Counted from the first letter of the stretch, positions 7,305-16,703 are shown. The stretch is DNA of 64,000 bases from Szabonella alba (GCF_016765775.1 NZ_JAESVN010000001.1:744001-808000), one strand, 5' to 3'. Notes: generated from the letters alone by a model not told the origin. Made by a program: numbers and translations.

Positions 7305-8324
7305 TTGGGCATCAGCGCGCTGACCCCCCCGACCGCCCCGGATGATATCGTGGAAACGCTTATCGAATTTCCGGACAATCGGCTTTTGATAGATCTTTGC
7401 GGCGAATATGACCGCAATCTTGCGCAGATCGAACATCAGACCGGGGTTCACGTGCTGCGACGCGGAAACCGCCTTGCGGTGATCGGCGACAGGGATGCGC
7501 GGGAACTGGCATCGGCCGTCCTGCGCGCGCTTTATGCGCGGCTTGAGGCCGGGCGCGGGGTGGTCGCGGGCGATATCGACGCGGCACTGCGCATGGGCCG
7601 TCCGATGCCGGATGCGCCACTTGGCCTGACGGATCAGATCGAGATGTTTTCAGCCTCGCGCTATGAATTGCGCACCCGCAAGAAACCGGTTGAGCCGCGC
7701 ACCGAGGCGCAGAAGGCCTATGTCGCCAATCTGTTCGACAATGAACTGGGTTTCGGCATCGGCCCGGCAGGCACGGGCAAGACCTATCTGGCGGTCGCTG
7801 TCGGCGTGTCGATGTTCATCAGCGGCGCGGTGGACAAGATCATCCTGTCGCGCCCGGCCGTCGAGGCGGGGGAGCGACTGGGCTTTCTGCCCGGCGACAT
7901 GAAGGAAAAGATCGACCCCTATATGCAGCCGCTTTACGATGCGCTGAACGATTTCCTGCCGCAAAAGCAGATGCAGAAACTGATGGAGGAAAAGCGCATC
8001 GAGATCGCGCCGCTGGCCTTCATGCGCGGGCGCACGCTGTCCAATGCCTTTGTCGTGCTGGATGAGGCGCAGAACGCGACCACCATGCAGATGAAGATGT
8101 TCCTGACGCGGCTGGGCGAAGGGTCGCGCATGGTCATCACCGGCGACCGCACGCAGGTCGACCTTCCGCGTGGTGTGGCGTCCGGGCTGGCTGATGCCGA
8201 GCGGATCCTGAACGGCGTCAAGGGCGTCAGCTTCAACTACTTCACCGCCAAGGATGTCGTGCGCCACCCGCTTGTCGCGCGCATCATCGAGGCGTATGAG
8301 GCCCATGATGGAGCCTCTGGTTGA
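7305..8324 (+). CDS. phoH: PhoH family P-loop ATPase
   Basis: This 339-residue protein has an N-terminal KH-like RNA-binding segment (about 30-95, FPDNRLLIDLCGEYDRNLAQIE onward). The PhoH ATPase core follows, with Walker A GPAGTGKT at residues 153-160 and Walker B VVLDEAQN near 250. The family is an ATPase/RNA helicase-like partner of the YbeY RNase, which is encoded directly downstream with an overlap. The start is TTG at 7305, preceded by AAGGAGAG. No ATG fits, because the open frame only reaches an ATG at 6906 inside the upstream lipoprotein gene. The operon continues with ybeY, corC and lnt, a very conserved order. Confidence 0.92.
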   Translation: MGISALTPPTAPDDIVETLIEFPDNRLLIDLCGEYDRNLAQIEHQTGVHVLRRGNRLAVIGDRDARELASAVLRALYARLEAGRGVVAGDIDAALRMGRPMPDAPLGLTDQIEMFSASRYELRTRKKPVEPRTEAQKAYVANLFDNELGFGIGPAGTGKTYLAVAVGVSMFISGAVDKIILSRPAVEAGERLGFLPGDMKEKIDPYMQPLYDALNDFLPQKQMQKLMEEKRIEIAPLAFMRGRTLSNAFVVLDEAQNATTMQMKMFLTRLGEGSRMVITGDRTQVDLPRGVASGLADAERILNGVKGVSFNYFTAKDVVRHPLVARIIEAYEAHDGASG

Positions 8325-8814
8325 CACGATAATCGAAGACCCGCGCTGGCAGGCAATCGACCTGCCGGCGCTGGCCGAACGCAGCGCAAGGGCGGCGCTT
8401 GCTGAGCTTGGGCTGCCGTCTGAGGGCTTTACCCTGTGTCTGATGGCCTGCGATGATGCGCGGATCGCGGCGCTGAATGCCGATTTCCGGGGCAAACCGC
8501 AGCCGACCAATGTGTTGTCATGGCCCTCGGAAGAACGCGGCGCGGATATCGAGGGCGCGCCGCCTGAACTGCCGGAGCCTGGCAGCGCCGATGCGCCCGA
8601 GGAACTGGGTGATATCGCGCTGGCATGGGAAACCTGCTGCGCCGAGGCCGAGGCGGCGGAAAAGCCGCTGGGTGACCATGTGACGCATCTGGTGCTTCAC
8701 GGAATATTGCATCTTCTGGGTTACGATCACATCCGTGACGGCGATGCGGAGTTGATGGAGGCAATCGAGTCGCGCATACTTGCGCAACTCGGGGTCGCGG
8801 ACCCATATGTGTGA
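8308..8814 (+). CDS. ybeY: Endoribonuclease YbeY (rRNA maturation, ribosome quality control)
   Basis: This 168-residue metallo-RNase carries the UPF0054 zinc signature HGILHLLGYDH (H-x3-H-x5-H) in its C-terminal third. It acts in 16S rRNA 3'-end maturation and 70S ribosome quality control. The stretch PTNVLSWPSEE is also conserved in the family. ATG at 8308 (second of a tandem ATG ATG) is chosen because TGAGG at 8297-8301 is 6 bases away. The gene overlaps the end of phoH by 17 bases, implying coupled translation of two proteins known to cooperate. Confidence 0.92.
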   Translation: MEPLVDTIIEDPRWQAIDLPALAERSARAALAELGLPSEGFTLCLMACDDARIAALNADFRGKPQPTNVLSWPSEERGADIEGAPPELPEPGSADAPEELGDIALAWETCCAEAEAAEKPLGDHVTHLVLHGILHLLGYDHIRDGDAELMEAIESRILAQLGVADPYV

Positions 8815-8850
8815 TGGCCCGCAATGGCGGGTGTTTTTGGAAAAGGAACG

Positions 8851-9816
8851 ATGGGCAGTACGAATTTCGGGCCGTCAGTGATGCAGGATGCATCTGGCCC
8901 CAGCGATGCGGACGCTTCCGAACCTCCGCAGCGAAGCTTGCTCGGCCGTCTTTTTGGCGCGTTGGGCCCCTCGGACAGCGATACCTCGCGCGGTGAAAAC
9001 CCTGCAGATGCAAGGCCAGCCCCGGTTGCCGCCTCCGCGTCGCTTCATGGTATCGCCAATCTGCGCAAACTGCGCGTCGATGATGTCGCCATCCCCAAGG
9101 TCGAGATCGTGGCCGTGCCGCTGGATATCGGCAAGGATGATCTGGTCGAGGTGTTCCGCGAACACGGATTTTCCCGCGTTCCGGTCTACAAGGGCACGCT
9201 GGACCATCCGCAGGGTCTGATCCTTCTGAAGGATCTGGCGCTGCAATACGGGTTCAACGGTTCGGCCGGGCGATTCTCCTTGCGCAAGATGCTGCGCCCG
9301 ATGCTTTACGCTCCGCCCTCGATGCCGATCGGCGTGCTTTTGCAGAAGATGCAGAAAGAGCGTGTGCATATGGCGCTGGTGATCGACGAATATGGCGGCG
9401 TCGACGGTCTGGTGACCATCGAAGACCTGATCGAGACCGTCATCGGCGAGATCGAGGACGAACATGATGAGGTCGAGGGCGCGCTTTGGAAAGAGGACGG
9501 CCCCGCCAGCTATGTCGCCAAGGCAACGGCACCGCTGGACGAATTCGAACAGGCCATCGGCCTGACGCTGCGCAATGGCGAAGAAGACAGCGAGATCGAC
9601 ACTCTGGGCGGTCTGGTCTTCCTGCGCATTGGCCGGATCCCCGCAAGGGGGGAGGTCGTGGCCCATGAAAGCGGCGTGGAATTCGAGATTCTGGATGCCG
9701 ATCCGCGCCGGATCAAACGGTTGAAGGTGCGCCTGCCGGGTGCTGCCGGACGACGCGCCGTGCCGGCCCTTCCTCCGCCCGAAAAGGCAAGGCCGGAAGC
9801 CGTGCCCGCCAAGTGA
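8851..9816 (+). CDS. corC: HlyC/CorC family CBS-pair protein
   Basis: This 321-residue soluble protein has an acidic, disordered N-terminus, a CBS pair at about residues 70-190 (RKLRVDDVAIPKVEIVAVP and VHMALVIDEYGGVDGLVTIEDLIE) and a CorC_HlyC transporter-associated domain at about 220-300 (IGLTLRNGEEDSEIDTLGG). The family is linked to magnesium/cobalt efflux, but its position between ybeY and lnt is conserved whatever the ion role, so it may serve envelope or Mg homeostasis. ATG at 8851 follows AAAAGGAACG; the in-frame ATG at 8824 lacks a comparable ribosome-binding site. The 3' end overlaps lnt by 4 bases. Confidence 0.88.
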   Translation: MGSTNFGPSVMQDASGPSDADASEPPQRSLLGRLFGALGPSDSDTSRGENPADARPAPVAASASLHGIANLRKLRVDDVAIPKVEIVAVPLDIGKDDLVEVFREHGFSRVPVYKGTLDHPQGLILLKDLALQYGFNGSAGRFSLRKMLRPMLYAPPSMPIGVLLQKMQKERVHMALVIDEYGGVDGLVTIEDLIETVIGEIEDEHDEVEGALWKEDGPASYVAKATAPLDEFEQAIGLTLRNGEEDSEIDTLGGLVFLRIGRIPARGEVVAHESGVEFEILDADPRRIKRLKVRLPGAAGRRAVPALPPPEKARPEAVPAK

Positions 9817-11408
9817 CCTCGACAGACGAAATGCACCCGGCGCGGCGCGGTCTGCTGCGCCGGATGCGGTCGGTCTGGCCCGGACGGCGGCAGATCGCGG
9901 TGGCCTTTCTGCTGGGGGCCGCCATGGCGCTGGGGCAGGCGCCGTTCGGTCTCTGGCAACTGACGCTTCTGGCGCTGGCCGTGCTTTTCGCACTGCTGGT
10001 CCGCCAGAACGGCGCCGGTGCCGCCGCATGGATCGGGCTTTTTGCCGGGGCGGGGCATTTCGCGCTGGCGCTGAGCTGGATCATCGAACCGTTCCTGATC
10101 GCGCCCGAACGGCATGGCTGGATGGCCCCGTTCGCGGTGGTGCTGATCTCGTTCGGGCTGGGCCTGTTCTGGGCGCTGGCCTTTGCCACCGCGCATCTGA
10201 CGGGACGGCGGGGCGCATGGATCGCGCTGGCGCTGCCGCTGACGCTGACCCTTGCCGAATTGCTGCGCGGGCGGATTTTCACCGGGTTTCCATGGGCAAT
10301 GCCCGGCCATGTATGGGTCGATACCCCCGTCGCGCAACTGGCCGCGCTGGCCGGGGCGGGGGGGCTGACGCTGTTTCTGGCGCTGCTGGCCGTGCTGCCC
10401 GTGGCGTTGCAGTCCCGGCGCCGATCCGCCGCCGTGACCCTGGCGGTGCTGCTGGGCGCGGTCTGGTTCTGGGGGCAGTCGCGGCTTGCGGCGGAACTGC
10501 CCGTTCGCGCGGATGCTGCGGTGATCCGTCTTGTCCAGCCCAATGCCGAACAAAGCCTGAAATGGGATCCCGATCAGGCCCGTGTCTTTTTCCGCCGCCT
10601 GCTGGATCTGAGCGGCGAACCGCCTGCGGGCAACGGGCCGCGCCCCGATCTGGTGGTCTGGCCCGAAACCTCGGTGCCGTGGCTGCTGGAGACCGAGGGC
10701 GCGCTTTTGCCCACGATTGCCGAGGCTGGAAACGGGGCGCAACTGGCCGTCGGGATCCAGCGGGCCGAGGCCGGACGCGGCTGGAACAGTCTGGCGTTGA
10801 TCGGCCCCGGGGCCGATCTGCGCGCGGTCTATGACAAACATCATCTGGTGCCCTTCGGCGAATATGTGCCTTTCGGCGATCTGATGTGGGACTGGTTCGG
10901 CATCGGGGCCTTCGCGTCCCAGCTTGGCGGGGGCTATTCGGCAGGGCCGGGGCCGGTGCTGCTGGATCTGGGCCCCCGTCTGGGGCGGGCGCTGCCCCTG
11001 ATCTGTTATGAGGCGGTCTTTCCGCAGGATCTGCACGCGGCCCCGGCGGGCGCGGACTGGATCCTGCAAATCACCAATGACGCATGGTTCGGCACGCGGA
11101 CGGGGCCATGGCAGCATCTGGCACAGGCGCGGCTGCGCGCGGTGGAACAGGGCCTGCCCTTCCTGCGCGCAGCCAATACCGGCGTTTCGGCGGTGATCGA
11201 CGCGCGGGGGCGGGTGGTGATGCAACTGGAACTGGGGCAGATGGGTGTTCTGGACACGCCCCTGCCGCCTGCCGTGCCGGGGGGAACCGTCTATGCCCGC
11301 ACCGGCGATCTGCCGCTTGGTCTGGCGATGCTGGCTGCACTGGCGCTGGTCGGACTTGCCGCCCGTCGGGCGAATGCGTCGCAGGGCCGGGGGCTCAGGG
11401 GGGCTTGA
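9813..11408 (+). CDS. lnt: Apolipoprotein N-acyltransferase
   Basis: A 531-residue inner-membrane enzyme that adds the third acyl chain to lipoproteins. About six to seven hydrophobic segments occupy residues 27-222. They are followed by a periplasmic carbon-nitrogen hydrolase domain with the catalytic triad Glu285 (WPETS), Lys342 ([12 protein letters not shown]) and Cys398 (LICYE), and a final membrane helix near the C-terminus. The start is a GTG overlapping the corC stop; an ATG at 9831 is an alternative. Its substrates could include the lipoproteins encoded at 6707 and 55801. Confidence 0.93.
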   Translation: MTSTDEMHPARRGLLRRMRSVWPGRRQIAVAFLLGAAMALGQAPFGLWQLTLLALAVLFALLVRQNGAGAAAWIGLFAGAGHFALALSWIIEPFLIAPERHGWMAPFAVVLISFGLGLFWALAFATAHLTGRRGAWIALALPLTLTLAELLRGRIFTGFPWAMPGHVWVDTPVAQLAALAGAGGLTLFLALLAVLPVALQSRRRSAAVTLAVLLGAVWFWGQSRLAAELPVRADAAVIRLVQPNAEQSLKWDPDQARVFFRRLLDLSGEPPAGNGPRPDLVVWPETSVPWLLETEGALLPTIAEAGNGAQLAVGIQRAEAGRGWNSLALIGPGADLRAVYDKHHLVPFGEYVPFGDLMWDWFGIGAFASQLGGGYSAGPGPVLLDLGPRLGRALPLICYEAVFPQDLHAAPAGADWILQITNDAWFGTRTGPWQHLAQARLRAVEQGLPFLRAANTGVSAVIDARGRVVMQLELGQMGVLDTPLPPAVPGGTVYARTGDLPLGLAMLAALALVGLAARRANASQGRGLRGA

Positions 11409-11444
11409 CCTTCCGCCGGGGCGCGCGTAACCGGATCGGATGTA

Positions 11445-11490
11445 CCGTCACAACGGCTTCCTGGCGTGACGGGTGTTTTTCAACGGAGCA
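11445..11490 (+). promoter_or_regulatory. SAM/SAH riboswitch controlling metK
   Basis: CCGTCAC (11445-11451) pairs with GTGACGG (11466-11472) around a 14-base loop, AACGGCTTCCTGGC. Downstream, GGAGCA (11485-11490) is both the Shine-Dalgarno run of metK and the partner of GCTTCC in the loop, giving an H-type pseudoknot. Stem, loop and GGAGCA tail agree with the SAM/SAH riboswitch class described from Rhodobacterales metK leaders. Ligand binding would sequester the ribosome-binding site 7 bases before the ATG and shut down translation when SAM or SAH is abundant. Confidence 0.92.
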
Positions 11491-11497
11491 CTTCCCC

Positions 11498-12685
11498 ATG
11501 AGTCGCAAGAATTATGTTTTCACCTCCGAATCCGTTTCGGAGGGGCATCCCGACAAGGTCTGTGACCGCATTTCGGATGCAATCCTCGATGCCTTCATCG
11601 CCGAGGAACCCCAGGCGCGGGTTGCCTGCGAAACCTTCGCCACCACCGGCCGCGTCGTCGTCGGCGGTGAGGTGGGACTGTCCGATGAGGGCAAGCTGGA
11701 CAAATTCCTGGGCCGGGTCGAGGGAATCGTGCGCGATTGCGTCCGTGATATCGGCTATGAGCAGGATGAATTCCATTGGAACACCATCGAGGTGCAGAAC
11801 TACCTGCACCGGCAATCCGCCCATATCGCGCAGGGCGTGAATGCGAATGAAGGCACCGGCAAGGAAGAGGGCGCGGGCGATCAGGGCATCATGTTCGGGT
11901 ATGCCTGTTCCGAAACCTCGGTCCTGATGCCTGCCCCGATCCACTATTCCCATGCGATCCTGCGGCGTCTGGCCGAGGTGCGCAAATCCGGGGCCGAGCC
12001 GCTGCTGCGCCCTGATGCGAAATCGCAGATCTCGCTCCGCTACGCCGATGGCCAGCCGGTCGAGGTGACATCCATCGTGCTGTCGACCCAGCATGAAAGC
12101 GAAAAGCAAAGCAGCGCCGATATCCGCGACATCGTCGAACCCTATATCCTCGAAGTCCTGCCCTCGGGCTGGATCACCGATGCAACGCAATGGCATGTGA
12201 ACCCCACCGGCACTTTCGTGATCGGCGGGCCGGATGGCGATGCGGGCCTGACGGGCCGCAAGATCATCGTGGACACCTATGGTGGGGCTGCACCGCATGG
12301 CGGCGGCGCATTTTCGGGCAAGGATCCGACCAAGGTTGACCGTTCTGCCGCCTATGCCGCGCGCTATCTGGCCAAGAATGTCGTGGCGGCCGGTCTGGCC
12401 GAACGCTGCACGATCCAGCTGTCTTATGCGATCGGCGTGGCGCGGCCCCTGTCGATCTATGTCGACACGCATGGCACCGGCAGCGTGCCGGATGCCGAGA
12501 TCGAAAAGGCGGTTGCCGGTTCGATGGATCTGACGCCGCGCGGCATCCGGGAACATCTGGGCCTGAACCGCCCGATCTATGCCCGCACATCCGCCTACGG
12601 CCATTTCGGTCGCGCACCCGAGGCTGATGGCGGCTTTTCCTGGGAACGGACCGATCTGGGCGAAGTGCTGAAAAAGGCGCTGTGA
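11498..12685 (+). CDS. metK: S-adenosylmethionine synthetase
   Basis: A 395-residue enzyme that condenses methionine and ATP to SAM. It shows the N-terminal [16 protein letters not shown] loop (GHPDK at residues 16-20), the [12 protein letters not shown] signature and the glycine-rich [19 protein letters not shown] loop. Length and order match the family. The ATG at 11498 follows GGAGCA, which belongs to the upstream riboswitch. The large in-frame N-terminal extension back to 11084 is antisense-like noise through lnt and is rejected. metK supplies SAM for the methyltransferases in the window (SUMT, TrmB, RlmB). Confidence 0.97.
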   Translation: MSRKNYVFTSESVSEGHPDKVCDRISDAILDAFIAEEPQARVACETFATTGRVVVGGEVGLSDEGKLDKFLGRVEGIVRDCVRDIGYEQDEFHWNTIEVQNYLHRQSAHIAQGVNANEGTGKEEGAGDQGIMFGYACSETSVLMPAPIHYSHAILRRLAEVRKSGAEPLLRPDAKSQISLRYADGQPVEVTSIVLSTQHESEKQSSADIRDIVEPYILEVLPSGWITDATQWHVNPTGTFVIGGPDGDAGLTGRKIIVDTYGGAAPHGGGAFSGKDPTKVDRSAAYAARYLAKNVVAAGLAERCTIQLSYAIGVARPLSIYVDTHGTGSVPDAEIEKAVAGSMDLTPRGIREHLGLNRPIYARTSAYGHFGRAPEADGGFSWERTDLGEVLKKAL

Positions 12686-12713
12686 TCCACCCTTTGCAGG
12701 GGTAATCCGGCAG

Positions 12714-12742
12714 GGCCGGGGCGATCAGTCGTCCCGGCCTTT
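12714..12742. terminator. Bidirectional terminator hairpin between metK and the convergent HpcH gene
   Basis: GGCCGGGGCGA (12714-12724) pairs with TCGTCCCGGCC (12729-12739) with one G-U pair, a TCAG loop and a following TTT. It lies 29 bases after the metK stop. The loop contains the stop codon of the convergent aldolase gene, so the hairpin is partly coding for that gene. Confidence 0.7.
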
Positions 12743-13498
12743 CCATTTTGCGGCCAGCGCCCGCGCGCTGCGGGTCAGCAGCGCGATATCCTGATCGACA
12801 GCGGTGAACAGCGTGCCCGCCTCGACCGCTTCGGCGGCAAAGGCAGGGTCGGACATCAGGATGCCCGCAGGCTTGCCCGCAGCCCGCACCCGGCGGATGG
12901 CGTCGAAGATGCGCGCCTTGACCTCGGGGTGCGAGGGTTGCCCCGGATAACCCAGTGAGGCGGCCAGATCGGCAGGGCCGATGAAGATGCCGTCCACCCC
13001 GTCAACCGCCGCGATCTCCTCGATCCGGTCCAGCGCCTGCGCGGTCTCGACCTGGACCAGAAGGCAGATCTCGGCATTGGCCCGTGCGGTGTAATCCTTG
13101 ACCCTGCCATAGCGTGAGGCGCGGGTGGTCCCAGCCACCCCGCGCATCCCTTCGGGCGGATAGCGCACGGCGGCCACGGCCTGTGCGGCCTCATCCGGCG
13201 ACTGGACATAGGGCACGATGATCGACTGCGCGCCCAGATCGAGGATGCGCTTGATTTCGGTCGCGTCATTCCAGCCCGGCCGCACAACCGCATGAGTCGG
13301 ATAGGGTTCGACCGCCTGCAGCATGGCCAGCATGGTCGGCAGGTCCAGCGCGGTATGTTCGCTGTCGATCACCAGCCAATCGAAACCGCAGCCCGCAATC
13401 GCCTCGGCTGAGCCGGAACCGGGGATCGAGACCCAGATGCCGATCTGCTGGCGCCCTTCGCGCAGCGCCGTCTTGAAGCCGTTTTTCGGCAGATCCAT
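12725..13498 (-). CDS. HpcH/HpaI family aldolase
   Basis: A 257-residue class II (metal-dependent) aldolase of the HpcH/HpaI family. Characteristic segments are WLVIDSEHTALDL near residue 45, the RPGWND region, QVETAQALDRIEEI and DGIFIGPADLAASLG, which contribute the metal and pyruvate site. Relatives cleave 2-keto-3-deoxy sugar acids or 4-hydroxy-2-oxo acids to pyruvate (or tartronate semialdehyde) plus an aldehyde. The substrate cannot be fixed from sequence. It is the third gene of an operon with aroQ and a Gfo/Idh/MocA oxidoreductase, which hints at a sugar-acid or cyclitol route. Its stop codon lies in the metK terminator loop. Confidence 0.82.
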   Translation of the reverse strand: MDLPKNGFKTALREGRQQIGIWVSIPGSGSAEAIAGCGFDWLVIDSEHTALDLPTMLAMLQAVEPYPTHAVVRPGWNDATEIKRILDLGAQSIIVPYVQSPDEAAQAVAAVRYPPEGMRGVAGTTRASRYGRVKDYTARANAEICLLVQVETAQALDRIEEIAAVDGVDGIFIGPADLAASLGYPGQPSHPEVKARIFDAIRRVRAAGKPAGILMSDPAFAAEAVEAGTLFTAVDQDIALLTRSARALAAKWKGRDD

Positions 13499-13514
13499 CC
13501 TGTGTTCCCTTCTG

Positions 13515-14552
13515 CTATTGCGCGTCGATCAGGACGCGCCGCCGTTCGGCGGCCGCCAGTTTTATCGCCTCGATGACCTGAAGCGTCTTCATACCGTCCC
13601 GCCCCGACACCAGCGGCGCCTCGGTTCCCCGGATCACGGCGGCGAATTGCGCGATCTGCCGGATCAGCGGATCCGCCCGGTCATGCGGATGGATCGTGGC
13701 GGCCAGCGGTTCCCACCAGCCCTGCCGCCCCTCATGCCGCCAGAGCCGCAGGCGCGGCAGGTCCAGCGCACCCTCGGTCCCGCCGATCAGATAGCAGGAC
13801 TGGTCGCTGGCCGGATAGGCCGGGTTCTCGGCGGCGGTCATTTCCCAGGACCAGGGCGCGGGGATCGTGTCCGAGACATTGACCGTGCCAAGCGCGCCAT
13901 TCGCGAATTCCAGCAGGATCACGGCGGTATCCTCAACCGCGAAGCCGCGCGCGGCGCGGGCCTCGACCGCCTGAACCGACACGATATCGCCCGCCAGATG
14001 GCGCAGGAGGTCGATATCATGGATTAGGTTCACCAGAACCGGCCCGGCCCCCGCTTCGCGCCGCCATGCGGTGTCGTAATAGTCATCGGGCTTGCGCAGC
14101 CAGAACTGCGCCTGCACGCTGACCAGACGCCCCAGCCGACCTTCGTCGATCATGGCCCTGGCCTTGGCGATCAGCGGATTGTGGCGGCGGTGATGGCCGG
14201 TCAGGACCGGCACGCCCGCAGCCTCACCCGCCCCCACCAGTTCGCGCGCCTCGGCAACCGTTGTCGCCAGCGGCTTTTCCACCAGAACCGGCAGGCCCAT
14301 CCCGATTGCCGCCAGCGCCCCGGACAGGTGCAGGGCATTCGGCGTGGCAAGGATCAGCCCGTCCAGCAGGCCCGGGCGCAGATCTTCGGGGCTGGCAAAC
14401 CAGTCCAGCCCGCGTTCGGCGGCAAGTGCGCGGGCTGCCGGGGCGGGGTCGATGACCGCCCCCAGTCGGACCCCCGGCACTGCGTCGATGGCCGCGATAT
14501 GGCGCAGCCCGATCAGCCCGGCCCCGGCCAGCCCGATGCGCAGATCACCCAT
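13515..14552 (-). CDS. Gfo/Idh/MocA family NAD(P)-dependent oxidoreductase
   Basis: This 345-residue protein has an N-terminal Rossmann fold (RIGLAGAGLIGLRHIAAI, glycine motif G-x-G-x2-G at about residues 8-13). The conserved EKP (VLVEKPLATT, near residue 95) and a C-terminal alpha/beta domain containing VNLIHDIDLLRHL follow. The family oxidises sugars, inositols and related polyols. The ATG at 14552 lies just after the aroQ stop, so the two are coupled; the longer frame to 14618 would sit inside aroQ. Likely partners are the dehydroquinase-like and HpcH/HpaI proteins. Substrate unknown. Confidence 0.82.
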   Translation of the reverse strand: MGDLRIGLAGAGLIGLRHIAAIDAVPGVRLGAVIDPAPAARALAAERGLDWFASPEDLRPGLLDGLILATPNALHLSGALAAIGMGLPVLVEKPLATTVAEARELVGAGEAAGVPVLTGHHRRHNPLIAKARAMIDEGRLGRLVSVQAQFWLRKPDDYYDTAWRREAGAGPVLVNLIHDIDLLRHLAGDIVSVQAVEARAARGFAVEDTAVILLEFANGALGTVNVSDTIPAPWSWEMTAAENPAYPASDQSCYLIGGTEGALDLPRLRLWRHEGRQGWWEPLAATIHPHDRADPLIRQIAQFAAVIRGTEAPLVSGRDGMKTLQVIEAIKLAAAERRRVLIDAQ

Positions 14553-14553
14553 G

Positions 14554-14988
14554 TCAGGCCAGAAGCTGTGCCAGACGGCGGACGGCGGCCTTGTAACCCT
14601 CGGTCCCCAGACCGGCAATCACCGCCTCGGCCCGGCCAGAGACGAAGGAATGATGACGGAATTCCTCGCGCTTGTGGATATTCGAGATATGCACCTCCAT
14701 CACCGGCCCGTCAAAGGCGTTCAGCGCATCGAGGATCGCCACCGAAGTATGCGACAGCGCGCCGGGGTTGATGATGATGCCCGCTGCCTTGTGACGCGCC
14801 TCATGGATGGTGTCGACGATCACGCCTTCATGGTTCGACTGGAACAATTGCACCTCAAGCCCCAGTTCCGCCCCAAGCGCCGCGCAGGCCTCGCCGACAT
14901 CGGCCAGTGTTTCGCGGCCATAGATTTCGGGCTGGCGCTGGCCCAGCAGGTTCAGGTTGGGGCCGTTGAGGATATAGACGGTTTTCAT
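14554..14988 (-). CDS. aroQ: Type II 3-dehydroquinate dehydratase
   Basis: A 144-residue enzyme with the type II dehydroquinase signature [17 protein letters not shown] at residues 8-24 (catalytic Tyr in the flexible loop), the [10 protein letters not shown] segment and [13 protein letters not shown] near residue 105. It interconverts 3-dehydroquinate and 3-dehydroshikimate. In biosynthesis this is step 3 of the shikimate pathway; type II enzymes also serve quinate breakdown. The operon with an oxidoreductase and an aldolase makes a catabolic role possible, yet no other quinate gene is present, so the biosynthetic role is the default reading. Confidence 0.92.
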   Translation of the reverse strand: MKTVYILNGPNLNLLGQRQPEIYGRETLADVGEACAALGAELGLEVQLFQSNHEGVIVDTIHEARHKAAGIIINPGALSHTSVAILDALNAFDGPVMEVHISNIHKREEFRHHSFVSGRAEAVIAGLGTEGYKAAVRRLAQLLA

Positions 14989-15186
14989 GGGCAGACGCCT
15001 CCGCTTCGCTGTCCGGATTTCATGTCCGGGGAGGGTCCCCCCGAATCCCGGCCCAATCTGCGCGGGGATGGGCTGCCATACAAGAGGCCACGGCCCATCC
15101 CGGGGGCTGCTCCCAAGGCCCGGGCAGTTGACGCAGGCCCCCGCGCCGGATAGGCCCTGCGCGCCTGACCCGGAGCCCGCGACGCC

Positions 15187-15951
15187 ATGACCGATCCTGT
15201 GACCGATCCCGTGAACGACGACGATACCGCGCAATCCGCCCCGGATTCGGTGCCGGATTCGGCGCAATGGCGCAACTTCTATGGCCGCCGCCATGGCAAG
15301 ACCCTGCGGCAAAGCCAGAAGGGTTATCTTGAGGATCTGGACCATCTGCGCCCGCGCGGGATCTGGCCTTCGGAAAACCCCGAACGCGCGCCGCTGGACC
15401 TTGCCGCCCTATTCGGGGCCACGAAGAATGGGGACCGCCCGGTCTGGCTGGAGATCGGCTTTGGCGGGGGCGAACATATGGTTCATATGGCCGCGCGCTA
15501 TCCCGAAATCGGGATGATCGGCTGTGAACCCTATGTGAACGGGGTTGCGATGCTTTTGGGCAAGATCCGCGCGGCGGGTGTGACCAACCTTGCCGTGCAT
15601 CCGGGCGATGTGCGTGAATTGTTCGACGTGCTGCCCGCAGAATCGCTGTCACGCGCCTTTCTGAATTACCCCGATCCCTGGCCCAAGAAGCGCCATCACC
15701 GCCGCCGTTTCGTGACACAGGATCATCTGCAACCGCTGGCCCGCGCGATGCGCCCGGGGGCGGAATTCCGCGTTGTGTCCGATATTGCCGATTACATGCG
15801 CCAGACCTTTGAAGAGGTGCCGCAGGCCGGATTCGATCTGGTTTGCGAAGGCCCCGAGCCATGGGAGGACTGGCTGTCCACCCGCTATGAACAAAAGGCC
15901 CTGCGCGAAGGCCGCCCGCCGCATTACGCGACCTTCCGTCGGCAGGGCTGA
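15187..15951 (+). CDS. trmB: tRNA (guanine-N7-)-methyltransferase
   Basis: This 254-residue SAM-dependent methyltransferase modifies G46 of tRNA. The SAM site is [12 protein letters not shown] (about residues 78-90), and [15 protein letters not shown] is the diagnostic TrmB segment. The first 35 residues are an acidic Asp/Pro/Val-rich extension of low complexity, so a downstream start cannot be excluded; no ATG follows before the conserved region. The 198-base gap to divergent aroQ is very GC-rich with no recognisable element. Confidence 0.9.
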   Translation: MTDPVTDPVNDDDTAQSAPDSVPDSAQWRNFYGRRHGKTLRQSQKGYLEDLDHLRPRGIWPSENPERAPLDLAALFGATKNGDRPVWLEIGFGGGEHMVHMAARYPEIGMIGCEPYVNGVAMLLGKIRAAGVTNLAVHPGDVRELFDVLPAESLSRAFLNYPDPWPKKRHHRRRFVTQDHLQPLARAMRPGAEFRVVSDIADYMRQTFEEVPQAGFDLVCEGPEPWEDWLSTRYEQKALREGRPPHYATFRRQG

Positions 15952-16040
15952 ATTCCGCCGGAATTTTGCACCGCATTTGCCTGAACCGCCCGGCCCTGCC
16001 ATTCTGGCAGCACAGCACAGGGGCGCAAAGGAGGGGCGGC

Positions 16041-16571
16041 ATGGCGACGTTTGTCTATGGAATGAACCTGTCGCTGGACGGCTATGTCGACCATATGGCC
16101 TTTGACCCCGATCCGGATCTGTTCCAGCACTGGACCGATCATGTGCGGGGGCTTTCGGGCAGTCTCTATGGGCGGCGCATGTATGAGGTCATGCGCTATT
16201 GGGATGACGAACTGCCCGAATGGACGCCCGCGCGGCGCGCCTTTGCGCAGGTCTGGCGGGCGCAGCCGAAATGGGTGCTGTCGCGCAGTCTGACCGGCGT
16301 CGGGCCCAATACAACGCTGCTGACCGGTGATACCGAGGCCGAGATTCGCCGCATCAAGGCGCAGCATGACGGCGAGATTGCGGTTTCCGGCACGGTTCTG
16401 GCGCAGGGTCTGGGGGCGCTGGGGCTGATTGATGAATACCGGATGTATCTGCATCCGGTGGTGCTGGGCGGCGGCACGCCTTTCTTTGCCGGGGCCCGCC
16501 CGCCGTTGCGTCTGTTCGGAACCGACCGTTTCGGGGCCGGGGTGATCCGCCTGACCTATCGCCCGCTCTGA
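16041..16571 (+). CDS. RibD C-terminal/dihydrofolate reductase-like protein
   Basis: This 176-residue protein begins FVYGMNLSLDGYVD, the typical opening of the RibD_C/DHFR-like reductase family (often called YyaP or YwjB type). GRRMYEVMRYW, ISGTVLAQGL-like VSGTVLAQGL and HPVVLGGGTPFF are further landmarks. These proteins probably bind NAD(P)H, but few have a known substrate. ATG at 16041 is preceded by AAAGGAGGGG. It stands alone between trmB and the methylated-amine island. Confidence 0.78.
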   Translation: MATFVYGMNLSLDGYVDHMAFDPDPDLFQHWTDHVRGLSGSLYGRRMYEVMRYWDDELPEWTPARRAFAQVWRAQPKWVLSRSLTGVGPNTTLLTGDTEAEIRRIKAQHDGEIAVSGTVLAQGLGALGLIDEYRMYLHPVVLGGGTPFFAGARPPLRLFGTDRFGAGVIRLTYRPL

Positions 16572-16684
16572 CGGTCTTTCGGGGACGGATCGCCCGTTAC
16601 TTCGCCATAATCGCCTGAATTCGCAGCAAGCAAACAATCCCTGCGGTCCGATCCGGCCTGTCCGATGCGGCCAGTCTGGAATCA

Positions 16685-16703
16685 CAAGAAAAAATATTTC
16701 TTG
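16685..16703. promoter_or_regulatory. AT-rich 7-bp inverted repeat upstream of the Amt-like gene
   Basis: CAAGAAA (16685-16691) is inverted as TTTCTTG (16697-16703) with AAATA between. It is the centre of a conspicuous AT-rich island in the 284-base gap 16572-16855, which has no gene. It is a candidate operator or promoter element for the methylated-amine island. The GlxA/AraC-type protein encoded downstream could be its regulator. Confidence 0.4.

Noticed and set aside
15000-15186. GC-rich palindromic stretches before trmB
   Set aside because: Several weak repeats (GTCCGG twice, GGGTCCCC) exist, but none forms a convincing stem with a conserved loop or a T-run.
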